35,566 nucleotides of DNA from Chrysochromulina parva (taxonomy: Eukaryota > Haptophyta > Prymnesiales > Chrysochromulinaceae), in contig PJAB01000184.1 of NCBI GenBank assembly GCA_002887195.1, positions 1-35,566 on the forward strand. The letters run 5' to 3'. Numbering within the stretch: position 1 is the stretch's first letter; the number at the start of each line of letters is the position of its first letter. This document shows, one piece after another, positions 25,264-34,111 of this stretch. Under the pieces are notes generated by a model. The model did no database searches. It saw only the letters and a list, made by a program, of their open reading frames with translations, and had not been told where the DNA came from. A program made the position numbers and the translations under genes.

Positions 25264-26583
25264 TTAACGCCAGCACTTGGCGTGTTTGACGAGGGCAATC
25301 TCCCTAAGAAAGTTAGTGGCCACCCTTGACTCGCTGGCCGTCCACAGCAGATCGGGAAGGTGCGCGAGCATGATTGAGCGTCGACGCAGCCTTTCCTCGG
25401 CAGACAGGGCTGCTGCAGCCTCAGCGACGGCCCGCGTTGGGTCTCTCTCAAATGCGGCCTGAGGCACGATCTGGATGATCTCCCGCCATGGGATCGCGTG
25501 CGGGAAGGGCAGCCAATACACGTTCTTCTCGCCGACGATCAGTGGTATCTGCAGCATGCTGAACGCGTTCTGGATGCGGTCCGACGATTCGTCATCGCCG
25601 CGCATGAACAGGGTAAACTCGGATCGCTTGCGGAGGCGGAGCATGTCGGTGGGAGAGAGCTCGCGGCGGCAATAGTGCAGCGAGTCGCCGTGACACCGGG
25701 GCAGCTCGCTACGATTGAACAAGACAGGTCCGGCGCGCAGCGAGACGAGCGGCATGATCGTCATGGTGACCACGATGCTACGGTTGTCGAGGTGCGTGGA
25801 CGCGTATAGAAAGCGCTGCCTGTCTCTGTAAGGATGGCCCGGGCGGCAGCCAAGGCTGAACTCGATCTCAAACGGTCGTGGCGACGTCACAGAGGGCGTC
25901 AGAAAGTGACGCGGTGGCAGCCCCGTTGATGCCCTGGCACGGCGCCAGGGCGCGAGTGGATTCGCCAGGTCGGCGTCCGCCACGAAGCCGATGCCAACAT
26001 GGCATGGAGGCTCGTGCCGAAAGTGCGCTTGCAGTATGCCGGGAAGCAAGCGATGGAGGCAGGATGCGGCGGTGCGGTTGCCGTAGCGCCACACTTGCGG
26101 CCAGCTGGCCGCGAGAAATATGTGGCGGCCGCGGTGCAGGTGTGGCCGCACAATGCTCGCAACAAGCTTGAGATGCTCGTCATCAGAGATGGACGCACAC
26201 AAGCCCTCGGCCATCCAGTCCACCAATGCGGGCACGACAAAGACGCACGCCGAAGACATATCGTGCACCCGCCAAGGGTGCTGCTCGAGCGCATCTACGA
26301 GTAGCAACGAGGATGAATACTTGCCCAGATGCTCGCTGCGGTTGCAAGCGCTGAATGACGGCATGGACGAGGTGTCATACATGAAGAAAGGCACCGACGA
26401 GATGTTGCCCTTAGGTCCCACAACTCCGGCGCAAAACGCAGGTGCAGAGGGCGGCGGCACTGGCGACGACGAGGCAGCGGCGCACTGTGTCACGCAGTGC
26501 ACCGTCGCGCGCTTCGCGGGGCCGCATACCGACATACGTTCACGCAGCGCGAGCGGGTTCCATAAAAAGTTCAAGTTGTTCAT
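25264..26583 (-). CDS. Exostosin-like (GT47-type) glycosyltransferase
   Basis: 439 aa, intronless. The layout fits the exostosin fold: FFMYDTSS near the start; SACVFVVPALVDW; RGRHIFLAASWPQVWRYGN; HYCRREL; then the diagnostic SEFTLFMRGDDESSDRIQNAFSMLQIPLIV, equivalent to the usual F-x-L-x-P-x-G-D...R-x-x-D/N-A...x-C-I-P-V-I block; then LPFPHAIPWREI and a helical C-terminus. Such enzymes add sugars to glycans in the Golgi. The N-terminus (MNNLNFLWNPLALRERM) shows no transmembrane anchor, so an upstream exon with a signal anchor may be missing. Donor and acceptor sugars are unknown. Confidence 0.75.
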   Translation of the reverse strand: MNNLNFLWNPLALRERMSVCGPAKRATVHCVTQCAAASSSPVPPPSAPAFCAGVVGPKGNISSVPFFMYDTSSMPSFSACNRSEHLGKYSSSLLLVDALEQHPWRVHDMSSACVFVVPALVDWMAEGLCASISDDEHLKLVASIVRPHLHRGRHIFLAASWPQVWRYGNRTAASCLHRLLPGILQAHFRHEPPCHVGIGFVADADLANPLAPWRRARASTGLPPRHFLTPSVTSPRPFEIEFSLGCRPGHPYRDRQRFLYASTHLDNRSIVVTMTIMPLVSLRAGPVLFNRSELPRCHGDSLHYCRRELSPTDMLRLRKRSEFTLFMRGDDESSDRIQNAFSMLQIPLIVGEKNVYWLPFPHAIPWREIIQIVPQAAFERDPTRAVAEAAAALSAEERLRRRSIMLAHLPDLLWTASESRVATNFLREIALVKHAKCWR

Positions 26584-26766
26584 CCAAATAAGGTTGAAAA
26601 CTCAGAACCACGACCAAAGCAGCACTTCAAGGGATTCAGAAACGAGGAATCAATATTTGGATTTTGTCGTCGTCGCGGAATTCGTCAAATCGCGTGTCGG
26701 GGCAATGGGCTCCCAGCCCCGGGGAACGGTCGGCTTTTCGCTCGAGGCAGTCGGGGAACCGAACGA

Positions 26767-27549
26767 ATGCCCTTCGACCTCACGGGCAAGTCGGCAGTGG
26801 TGACAGGCGCGGGCTCCGGGATCGGCCTGGAGGTTGCCAAGGCGCTCAGCAAAGCGGGTGCACAGGTGCACATCCTTGACCTCACTCTCGACATTTCACA
26901 GAAGGCGGTGGACGGCATCAATGCTACACGCCCGAAGCAGATGTGCGTCGCACACGCATGCGATGTGACGGATGAGAAATCCGTCGAAGCGACGTTCGAC
27001 CTCGTGTGCAGTAAAGCGGCTCGCATCGACATCCTGATCAACAACGCCGGCATAGGAGCGGTCGGCACAGTGGAGCAGGCCACAAAGGATGAGATGGACA
27101 AGGTGTACAAGGTCAATGTGCTCGGCGTGTTCTACTGCCTCAAGTACGGTGTGAAGAAGATGCTCGCTGACGGCAAAGGCGGGTCTATTGTCAATCTCGC
27201 TTCGATCGCGTCGCTCATCGGCCTGGCCGACCGCTTTGCCTATTCTGCGTCAAAGGGCGCCGTCCTCACGATGACCAGATCTGTCGCCATCGACTACGTC
27301 AAGAAGGGCATCCGGTGCAACTGCGTGTGCCCGGGGCGTGTGCATACGCCCTTTGTGGACGCCTACCTGAAGAAGAACTACCCCGGCAAGGAGAAGGAAG
27401 TCTTCAACACCCTCGCCGCGTGGCACCCGATGGGACGGATGGGGAAGCCGGAGGAAGTGGCGGCCCTCATCTTGTACTTGTGCTCGGACGAGGCCGGATT
27501 TGTCACTGGCGCCGCCTACCCGATCGATGGCGGACGTAGCAGCCTATGA
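26767..27549 (+). CDS. Classical short-chain dehydrogenase/reductase, BDH2-like
   Basis: 260 aa, a typical classical SDR length, intronless. NAD(P)-dependent oxidoreductase. Rossmann motif TGAGSGIG at 13-20; Asp in HACDVTD; NNAG at 92-95; catalytic Ser146 (NLAS); Tyr159 and Lys163 (YSASK). IRCNCVCPGRVHTPF after the active site resembles 3-hydroxybutyrate dehydrogenase type 2 (DHRS6/BDH2) and bacterial sugar-alcohol dehydrogenases. Asp38 in HILDL at the end of beta-2 suggests NAD over NADP. The substrate is not certain. The 183 bp upstream to the exostosin start is a divergent promoter region. Confidence 0.9.
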   Translation: MPFDLTGKSAVVTGAGSGIGLEVAKALSKAGAQVHILDLTLDISQKAVDGINATRPKQMCVAHACDVTDEKSVEATFDLVCSKAARIDILINNAGIGAVGTVEQATKDEMDKVYKVNVLGVFYCLKYGVKKMLADGKGGSIVNLASIASLIGLADRFAYSASKGAVLTMTRSVAIDYVKKGIRCNCVCPGRVHTPFVDAYLKKNYPGKEKEVFNTLAAWHPMGRMGKPEEVAALILYLCSDEAGFVTGAAYPIDGGRSSL

Positions 27550-27765
27550 GGAACGGATGCCGGGACAGGATGCGAGTGAGCGTGCAATGACCTGGTCCAT
27601 GTTGACGAGGCCGCTGCGGTGTTATGGTGTAATGGAATCGGCCCGCGTGCCCGTGTCGCAGTGTCGGGACAGGTTGGGGGTGAGAATCGAATCTCGCGGA
27701 ATCGCTATGCCCAGGTCCGCAAGCGAGATTCGCACCGTTTTTGGAAAGGTGAGGTGGGAGACACG

Positions 27766-30700
27766 ATGCCTCCGTCTTTCGAATCCACCACTGACGCCGA
27801 CGCGTCCAACGACGCAAAGCGCTTCAAGGCGCACCCGGTTGTGAGCACGTCTGCATCGTTGATCTCACAGCCATCGCTGACGTCCACATCGCCAATAAAT
27901 GAGCCCGAGAGCCGCAATGAGTGGGCTGCAAAGATGGCAGCAGCAGGGGGGGTCGTCGACTTGTCCAGCGAGGGCTTTCTGACGCCGCTCCGCTTCGGTG
28001 GCATTGTGCACATTTTGTCTAGCCCGGAATGCTGCACCACGGACTTGGACTTGCATCACCTCAGTCTGGGCCCCGTGTGTTCCAAGCTGCTGGCCGGTGC
28101 CGTCGCGTCGAACTCATCGTTGAAGCGGCTGAACATCGAACGAACTGGGCTCGGGATCGCGGGCGGCGTTGCTCTGGGCGAAGCGCTGAGGTGCAACACG
28201 ACTCTTGTGAGGCTCGACATGAATGTCAATGACATCGCCCCGCTTGGCGGCATGGCGATCGCCGCAGGGCTGCAGAGCCACCCGTCCCTGACAGAGCTGT
28301 CACTCGCAAAGTGCGGTCTCGGTCCAGGCGGTGCCAAGGCGCTCGGCGCGGCGCTAGAGACGAATACGAGCATTCGCACCCTCGATATGACCCAGAACGA
28401 CGTGGGTATCGAGGGCGGCGTCGCCTTTGGCAGGGCGCTCGCACTGAACGCGACGCTCCGCTCGCTTAGCCTGCGTTGCAATCGGATCTCGACGGGCCTG
28501 AGCACGGAGCGCGCGACGGCCTTTGCCGACGCGCTCGAGGTCAACTCCACTCTGACGTTCCTCGACTTTGCCCAGAACGAGCTTGGCCCGCTCGGTGGCG
28601 TCGCGTTCGCCAAGGCCATCGAGCGGAACAAATCGCTCACCACGCTCGACTTGCAGGTGCGCCTCCACTGATGAGCTCTGATGACCTCTGATGACCTCTG
28701 ATGAGCTCTGATGACCTCTGATGAGCTCTGATGACATCTGATGGCATCTGATGACATCTTATGACATCTGATTGCCTCGACTTGCAGCGCAACGAGCTCG
28801 GCGCGACGGGCAGCGCCGCTCTGTGCACAGCCGTCGGGCGGAATGCATGCTTGCGCACCCTGAATCTCAAGGAGAACGAGATGGGCGTCGAGGGCGCGCG
28901 CGCGCTCTCGAGCGCTCTCGCGCTCAATACGGCGCTCACGAGCCTCAACGTGGCCTTGAACGGCTTTGGGGCCGAAGGCGGTGCCGCCTGGGCCGCCGCC
29001 TTGGTGCTCAACACGACGCTACTCAGCCTGGCGATCGATTCGAATGGGCTCGGCGAGGAGGGCGGCGAGGCGCTCGCGACGGCGCTCGTGCACAAGCACC
29101 CCGCTCTCACGTTCCTCAGGTTCGTCACGTGATTGCCACTGATTGCCTCCGAGTGCCACTGATTGCCACTGATTGCCACTGACTGATCATCACGACGCTC
29201 TCACGTTCCTCAGCGCGTCCTCGAATGGGTTCGGCTCGTCGGGCGCGTCGCTGGGCCGTGCCGTCCACGCTTGCCCGGCGCTGCGCAAGCTGGCCCTCGA
29301 GGACAACAAGATCGACGACGAGGGCGGCGTGGCGCTGTGCGATGCGTTCGCAGCTCAGGCGGAGCTCGTCGATCTCAATCTCGCCTTCAACCAGATCAGC
29401 GCACTGCCCATCGAGTGCCAATTACGTCTCGCCCAAAAGATGTCCAACGGCCAAAACGTAATTGGCACTCGAAAGCTGCCATTGACGAAATCCAACGCCC
29501 AAAAGATGTCCTCACCAACGGCCCTCCTCGACCTCAGCGGCAACATGCTCTCCTCGCCGCCCCTGGCACACCGCGCTGCGCCCCAAATGCTCAGTGACTA
29601 CCTGCGGCTGCTCGCCGCGGAGCCCCATCCCCTCGAGCGCCTTCGCCTGATGGTCGTGGGCTTCGGCGGCGTGGGCAAGACGACCTTCTGCGGCGCCGTC
29701 ACGTGCCCGTCGGACGAGCGTGGCACGTACCACGCGTCGCTCTCTCACTGCTCTACCTGGGACAGCCGCATGATGGCCTCGTGGGCGCGTGGCCTTGCGA
29801 CCCAACGCGGCCACGCGTGGGCTGAGAAGGTCGCCGCCGTGCTCACGGGGCATTCAATCTGCGGTGCCGATCTGCCCTCGTTGCTGCAGTCGACTGAGCC
29901 CGGAGGAGGCGGCGGAGGAATCGGAGGCGGCCTCGAGCTCCTACCGGTCGCTGAGGGGCTCGGTGCACTGCTCGGGACGGCCGAATGTCCTTGCACCGAC
30001 TTCGGCCCATCGCCCAGGCTCGACGCCCTTGGGAGAGCTGGTAGGCTCGACCCACGCGAGGACCTGCCTCGCATGCAAGTGCTCACCACGGCGCCCCGTC
30101 CCCCTCTTCACAGGTGGACTCGACCCGCGCGAGTGCCAGCAGCTCGCCCTCGCGATCGGCTCGCTGCTTCGGAAGGGCTACTTCTCGACTGTCGGTGCGG
30201 TCAAAGTCGAGGGCTCGCCTCTGATGACCTCTGATGACCTCTGATGACCTCTGATGACCTCTGATGACCTCTGATGACCTCTGATGACCTCTGAGTGCAT
30301 CCCTCATCAGGTGCGGTCAAAGTCGAGGGCTCGCTGCAGCTCCCGATGCCGGACTACGGCGGCCCTATCAGCACACGCGAGTGCTCGCTCGTCGACTTCG
30401 CGGGCCAGATGGAATACCTCGTCTCTCACCAGCTACTGCTCGCTTCGATGCACACGCTGTGCGTCCTCATCCAGCCGCTCGGCTCGTTTGCCGATGCGAC
30501 CAACCGCCGGCACGGCAGCTGGCGGTACTGGCTGCAGTTCTTAAGAGCCCTCGGCGACCGACGTGGCAATTCGATGGTGCTCAGCGTCTCTCAACTCGAC
30601 AAGGTGCCGACGGAGGAGATGAGTGCGGCACGCGCCGCCGCAACGGCCGAGTTTGCCGCGCTCCGCGCCCAGGTGGGCGCCGGGTTGGGCGAATCTCCCC

Positions 30701-32266
30701 TCGAGCTCGATTACCGACCCGACGAGATCGAGAGCTCGCTGACGGAGGCGCGGCGCCGGCTGAGCGAGGCCGCGGAGGCGGTCTCGAAGGACTGGTGGGT
30801 GCCCATGAGCTATGATTGCCTCTTATGAGCTATGATTGCCTCCCTCATCAGAGGCGGTCTCGAAGGACTGGTGGGTGCCCATGAGCTATGATTGCCTCTG
30901 ATGAGCTATGATTGTCTCCCTCATCGGAGGCGGTCTCAAAGGACTGGTGGGTACCCATGAGCCATGAGCGGCTCGCGGACCTGCCTTGCATGCATGGGCT
31001 CACCACGGCGCCTCACCTCCCTCCCTTCCCCACAGGTGGGTGCCCAAGAGCTATGAGCGGCTCGCGGAGGTGGTGCGTGCCATAGGCCACTCGAAGGCAC
31101 AGCAGCGCGCCCTACCCATCCTGACGCGGGCAGAGCTGCGGGCGGCGGTCGAGGCCGCGGGGCAGGAGAGCCTCACGCGGATGTGCTCGGACCCGTTGCT
31201 CCTGCAGCGTGGAGTCGATTACCTCGAGGCCGTCGGCGATGTGATGAGCGACCCTCGGCTGGACGTGCTTCTCCTCGATCCTGTGGGCTGGTTCGCGGCG
31301 TTCCTAGCGCACTTCATTCGTGACGACGGCAATCCGCCGGCGGAGATTGTGAGGGGGATCGTGACGCTCTCGGATGTGGTCAGGGCGCTGCGCCATGAGT
31401 ACACCGCGCCCGAGCAGCAAGTGCCCGAGGTGATGAGCCTCGTGTGCAACCTCGAGCTCTGCATTGAGCTGTGTGCTCTCGAGAGGACGGGGGAGGCCGG
31501 CGCGGGCTCCTACCTCTTTCCGTGCCTCCTGCCCGCCGCCACGCCTGCCGAGGTGGCGGCTCATTGGCCGGTAGGCAGCTGCCCAGTCCCCCACCCCGTC
31601 CTGGGCGCGGCGGCATGCGCTCAGGACGGCGCCGCGCTCGTCGTCCGCGGCCACCGCTTCCGTGCGCGGGAGGGCTTCGTGCCCCCTGGGCTCTTCCCCA
31701 CACTGGTCGCGCGCCTCGCGAGGCTGCCGGAGCGCTGCGTGCACTCGTCGCGCCTGTGGAAAGACAAGGCCGTCGTGCGCTTCCGCGAGGCGTCCGCGCT
31801 CCTCCGTGTCGACCTGTCGGCCGCGACACTCGACATCGTCGTGGCCGCTCCAACCGATGCTCTCCACTTTGTAGGGGCGGCCAAGGGCCAAGCCAGCGCG
31901 CTCCGTTGGCTGGCGCACCTGGTTCGCCAGATGCTCGCTCGTGCGTACTCACAGATCGTCTTTGACGAAACCTGGATGTGCCCGTCGCCGAGCTGCCACG
32001 GACTGCCATTGACGAAACCTGTCACTGGCCAGCCAGTGGTGCCAGCTGCCGAGGTCGGCCCTGGATTCGGGGTGTATCGCGGCACCGAGTTCGAGCTCCA
32101 GCCGATCAAGATGAGAGCCGGCCACGTGTGCGAGGACGAGGGCTGCTGGCACTTTCTCGGAACTGGCCACTCGAAGGAGCGACTCGACTTGTGCACCCCT
32201 TGCGAGTCGAGCCTGTGCACGGGCTGTGGCCAGACGCCCTACTTTCGTCTCGAGGCTGGGAGGTGA
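27766..32266 (+). CDS. LRR-Roc-COR (Roco family) GTPase
   Basis: Exons 27766-28656, 28788-29119, 29214-30040, 30114-30194, 30311-30794 and 31036-32266 (1,281 aa if it stops at 32266). About residues 85-480 are leucine-rich repeats of the NLR/RNI type (LRxLDLxxNxLGxxGGxAxAxAL). The Roc G domain has P-loop GFGGVGKT (557-564) and switch II DFAGQ (739-743); SVSQLDKV is the likely base-specificity motif. COR sequence follows (LLLDPVGWFAAFLAHF, PEVMSLVCNLELCIEL, SYLFPCLLP). The C-terminus is Cys-rich (WMCPSPSCHG, CEDEGCWHF, CTPCESSLCTGCGQ), possibly metal-binding. No kinase domain is seen. Roco proteins are dimerising signalling GTPases. A frame-preserving splice at 32262/32549 would extend the protein, so the 3' end is uncertain. 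Confidence 0.88.
28657..28787 (+). mobile_element. Roco intron 1, family A, 12 bp duplication supplying the acceptor
   Basis: 131 bp. About ten GATGACCTCT/GATGAGCTCT/GATGACATCT units. Exon end CTCGACTTGCAG recurs at the intron's end and supplies AG. Donor GTGCGCCTCC. Junction: TTLDLQ-RNELGATG. Confidence 0.85.
29120..29213 (+). mobile_element. Roco intron 2, family A, 17 bp duplication supplying the acceptor
   Basis: 94 bp. GATTGCCACT units after donor GTTCGTCACG. Exon end GCTCTCACGTTCCTCAG is repeated exactly at the intron's 3' end. Junction: ALTFLS-ASSNGFG. Confidence 0.85.
29412..29471. repeat. 16 bp perfect inverted repeat in Roco LRR coding sequence
   Basis: Arms CGAGTGCCAATTACGT (29412-29427) and its reverse complement (29456-29471) around a 28 nt loop. 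GCCCAAAAGATGTCC is directly repeated at 66 bp spacing in the same stretch. The frame is maintained, but the encoded residues break the LRR pattern. Confidence 0.85.
30041..30113 (+). mobile_element. Roco intron 3, family B, imperfect duplication
   Basis: 73 bp. GTAGGCTCGACCCACGCGAG at the start matches GTGGACTCGACCCGCGCGAG opening exon 4 with three mismatches. The rest is ACCTGCC, TGCAA, the exact B core and CTCTTCACAG. Junction: GRAG-GLDPREC. Confidence 0.85.
30195..30310 (+). mobile_element. Roco intron 4, family A, 23 bp duplication
   Basis: 116 bp. GTGCGGTCAAAGTCGAGGGC plus TCG is perfectly repeated at the intron start and the exon 5 start. Between lie eight GATGACCTCT units and GCATCCCTCATCAG. 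Junction: YFSTVG-AVKVEGS. Confidence 0.9.
30795..31035 (+). mobile_element. Roco intron 5, layered A-A-B array
   Basis: 241 bp. Two family A units each carry a copy of the exon 5 end (GGCGGTCTCGAAGGACTG) and GTGGGTGCCCATGAGCTATG. A family B unit follows, whose left segment GTGGGTACCCATGAGCCATG continues through AGCGGCTCGCGG as exon 6 does. Acceptor CTTCCCCACAG. Junction: SKDW-WVPKSYERL. Confidence 0.8.
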
Positions 32267-32532
32267 GCTCTCTACTGTTTCGTCTCGAGGCTGGGAGGTG
32301 AGCTCTCTACTGTTTTGTCTCGAGGCTGGGAGGTGAACTCTCTACTGTTTTCGTCTCGAGGCTGGGAGGTGAGCTCTCTACTGTTTCGTCTTGAGGCTGG
32401 GAGGTGAGCTCTCTACTGTTTTGTCTCGAGGCTGGGAGGTGAACTCTCTACTGTTTTGTCTTGAGGCTGGGAGGTGAGCTCTCTACTGTTTTCGTCTCGA
32501 GGCTGGGAGGTGAACTCTCTACTGTTTCGTCT
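32243..32532 (+). repeat. 35-36 bp tandem repeat x8 with embedded splice donors
   Basis: Eight units of the form GTCTCGAGGCTGGGAGGTGA followed by (G/A)CTCTCTACTGTTT. Every unit contains GGGAG|GTGA(G/A)CTC, a good donor. The first unit includes the last Roco codons (RLEAGR) and the in-frame TGA. Confidence 0.9.
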
Positions 32533-32840
32533 ACAACATACTCCTGAGTGACGAGCTGCGACGATACCGAGTGCATGCGGGCTGGTGTGAGCCTGACGAA
32601 ACACTTCGCCCTGGCGTTTCGATGAGCATGAGGCAGATGGACTGGAGATTAAGCTTACAAAAAATCCGCCTTAGTTCACACCCACATTGTTCAGTTTCCA
32701 GATTGTTCACGTTTGCGGAGCATCAAGTTCTTCAGCCATGCAGCACAAAGCCTAGGACGACGGGCTCCGCGACGTCTTCGGGCGTTTGGCGCGAGGCCGC
32801 GGCGCGAATCCGCGCCAAGCCCGTGACCCCGCGGCCGTTG

Positions 32841-33968
32841 ATGGCCGTGGCACAGCAGGTGAGAGCCGAGTTCGACTCGATCCCGGAGCACATGGCGTCG
32901 CAGCCTTTGCCTTCCACGCTTAAAGTGTGGCAAGCCTGGCCAGGCCGACACACCTTCTGTTGCGACGGACGCGTGATGGTTGGCCCCGACTTTGGCGTCA
33001 CCGTCTTCGCCGCGACGCTCACGACCGGCACATGCGTCACCTTCTGGGTGTTCGTCTGCACGTCGCTGCCCGTGCCCGCCTTCGTGGTTGGCGCGGTCCT
33101 GTTCCTGATGACGATGGGGTTCCTCGTGCTCACCGCCACCACCGACCCGGGCATCGTGCCGAGCAACCGTGGCATGGAGCAAGCCGAGATTGATGCGTGT
33201 GCGCAGGCGCAGCGCACCGTCGAGATCAACGGAGTGACGATTCAGCTTAAGTGGTGCCGTACCTGCCACATCTTCCGGCCACCGCGCGCGGCGCACTGCT
33301 CCGAGTGCAATGTGTGCGTCGAGCGCTTCGACCACCATTGCCCGTGGATGGGTCAGTGCATCGGCCGGCGCAACTACCGCTTCTTTCTCGGGTTCGTCAA
33401 CTCGTGCTGCCTCCTGTGCTCCTACACGCTCGGCCTCACGTGCGTCTTCATCTACCGAGTGGCGACGATGGACGGCGTCAAGCACGGCGACTTCCTGAGC
33501 CACGCGATGGCGCGCGCGCCTGCGGGCGTCGCAATCGTCGCCTTCTGCGCCCTCATCTTGCTCTGCGTCGGCCCGCTTGCATGCTACCACTACTCGCTCG
33601 TGTGCTCCAACAAGACGACGTCGGAGGAAATCAAGGAGTTATACACACAGAGCAATCCCTTCGACCGCGGAGTGTGCGGCAACTGCAACGAGGCGTGCTG
33701 CGTGGCCATAGAGGCGCCGCGGCTCCAGCCGCGCGCCCTCGTCACCGAGCCCTTGGAGACGGGCCGCGAAGGGCTCATCGACGCGTCCCTCCGCGATGCC
33801 AATGCTGGCTTCACGTCCACGTCGGAAAGCTACGACGGCAGTCCGGACGGGCTTGAGGCCTGTAGCCCGGAGCCGGACGAGGTGCGCGACGACGCGCCCG
33901 CTCGGCATGCGTTCACACGGGTCGTGCCGACACGGGTCGTGCCGAGCGAGAGCAAAGGTATCAATTGA
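32841..33968 (+). CDS. DHHC-type palmitoyltransferase
   Basis: 375 aa from ATG 32841. It transfers palmitate to cysteines of membrane-associated proteins through an acyl-cysteine intermediate. Four membrane helices: VTVFAATLTTGTCVTFWVFV; FVVGAVLFLMTMGFLVLTA; FVNSCCLLCSYTLGLTCVFI; VAIVAFCALILLCVGPLAC. Between helices 2 and 3 lies the zinc-binding Cys-rich domain: CRTCHIFRPPRAAHC, then CNVCVERFDHHCPWMGQCIG with the catalytic DHHC, then RNYRFF. After helix 4, NKTTSEEIKEL is the family TTxE-type motif. The C-terminal tail is acidic and Ser-rich with a duplicated TRVVP. The frame is open upstream to 32549 and could be spliced to the Roco gene; 32892 is an alternative ATG. Confidence 0.9.
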   Translation: MAVAQQVRAEFDSIPEHMASQPLPSTLKVWQAWPGRHTFCCDGRVMVGPDFGVTVFAATLTTGTCVTFWVFVCTSLPVPAFVVGAVLFLMTMGFLVLTATTDPGIVPSNRGMEQAEIDACAQAQRTVEINGVTIQLKWCRTCHIFRPPRAAHCSECNVCVERFDHHCPWMGQCIGRRNYRFFLGFVNSCCLLCSYTLGLTCVFIYRVATMDGVKHGDFLSHAMARAPAGVAIVAFCALILLCVGPLACYHYSLVCSNKTTSEEIKELYTQSNPFDRGVCGNCNEACCVAIEAPRLQPRALVTEPLETGREGLIDASLRDANAGFTSTSESYDGSPDGLEACSPEPDEVRDDAPARHAFTRVVPTRVVPSESKGIN

Positions 33969-34111
33969 CGTCGTTGGCGTCGCGGTCCGAGCTCACATAC
34001 GAAAATCCATCGCGCTTTCCTTTTTTGGACCTAGCGTATGCGCGAAACCACGACGACGCGCGGTCAGGCGCCACGAGCACAATCTTCGTCGAATGGCCGA
34101 GCGCGCGGAGG

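Noticed and set aside
27614..27705. tRNA-like A box (TGGTGTAATGG) and weak B box (GAATCGAATCT)
   Set aside because: The acceptor stem does not pair and the T-stem needs a six-base loop; spacing is too long without a credible variable arm or intron.
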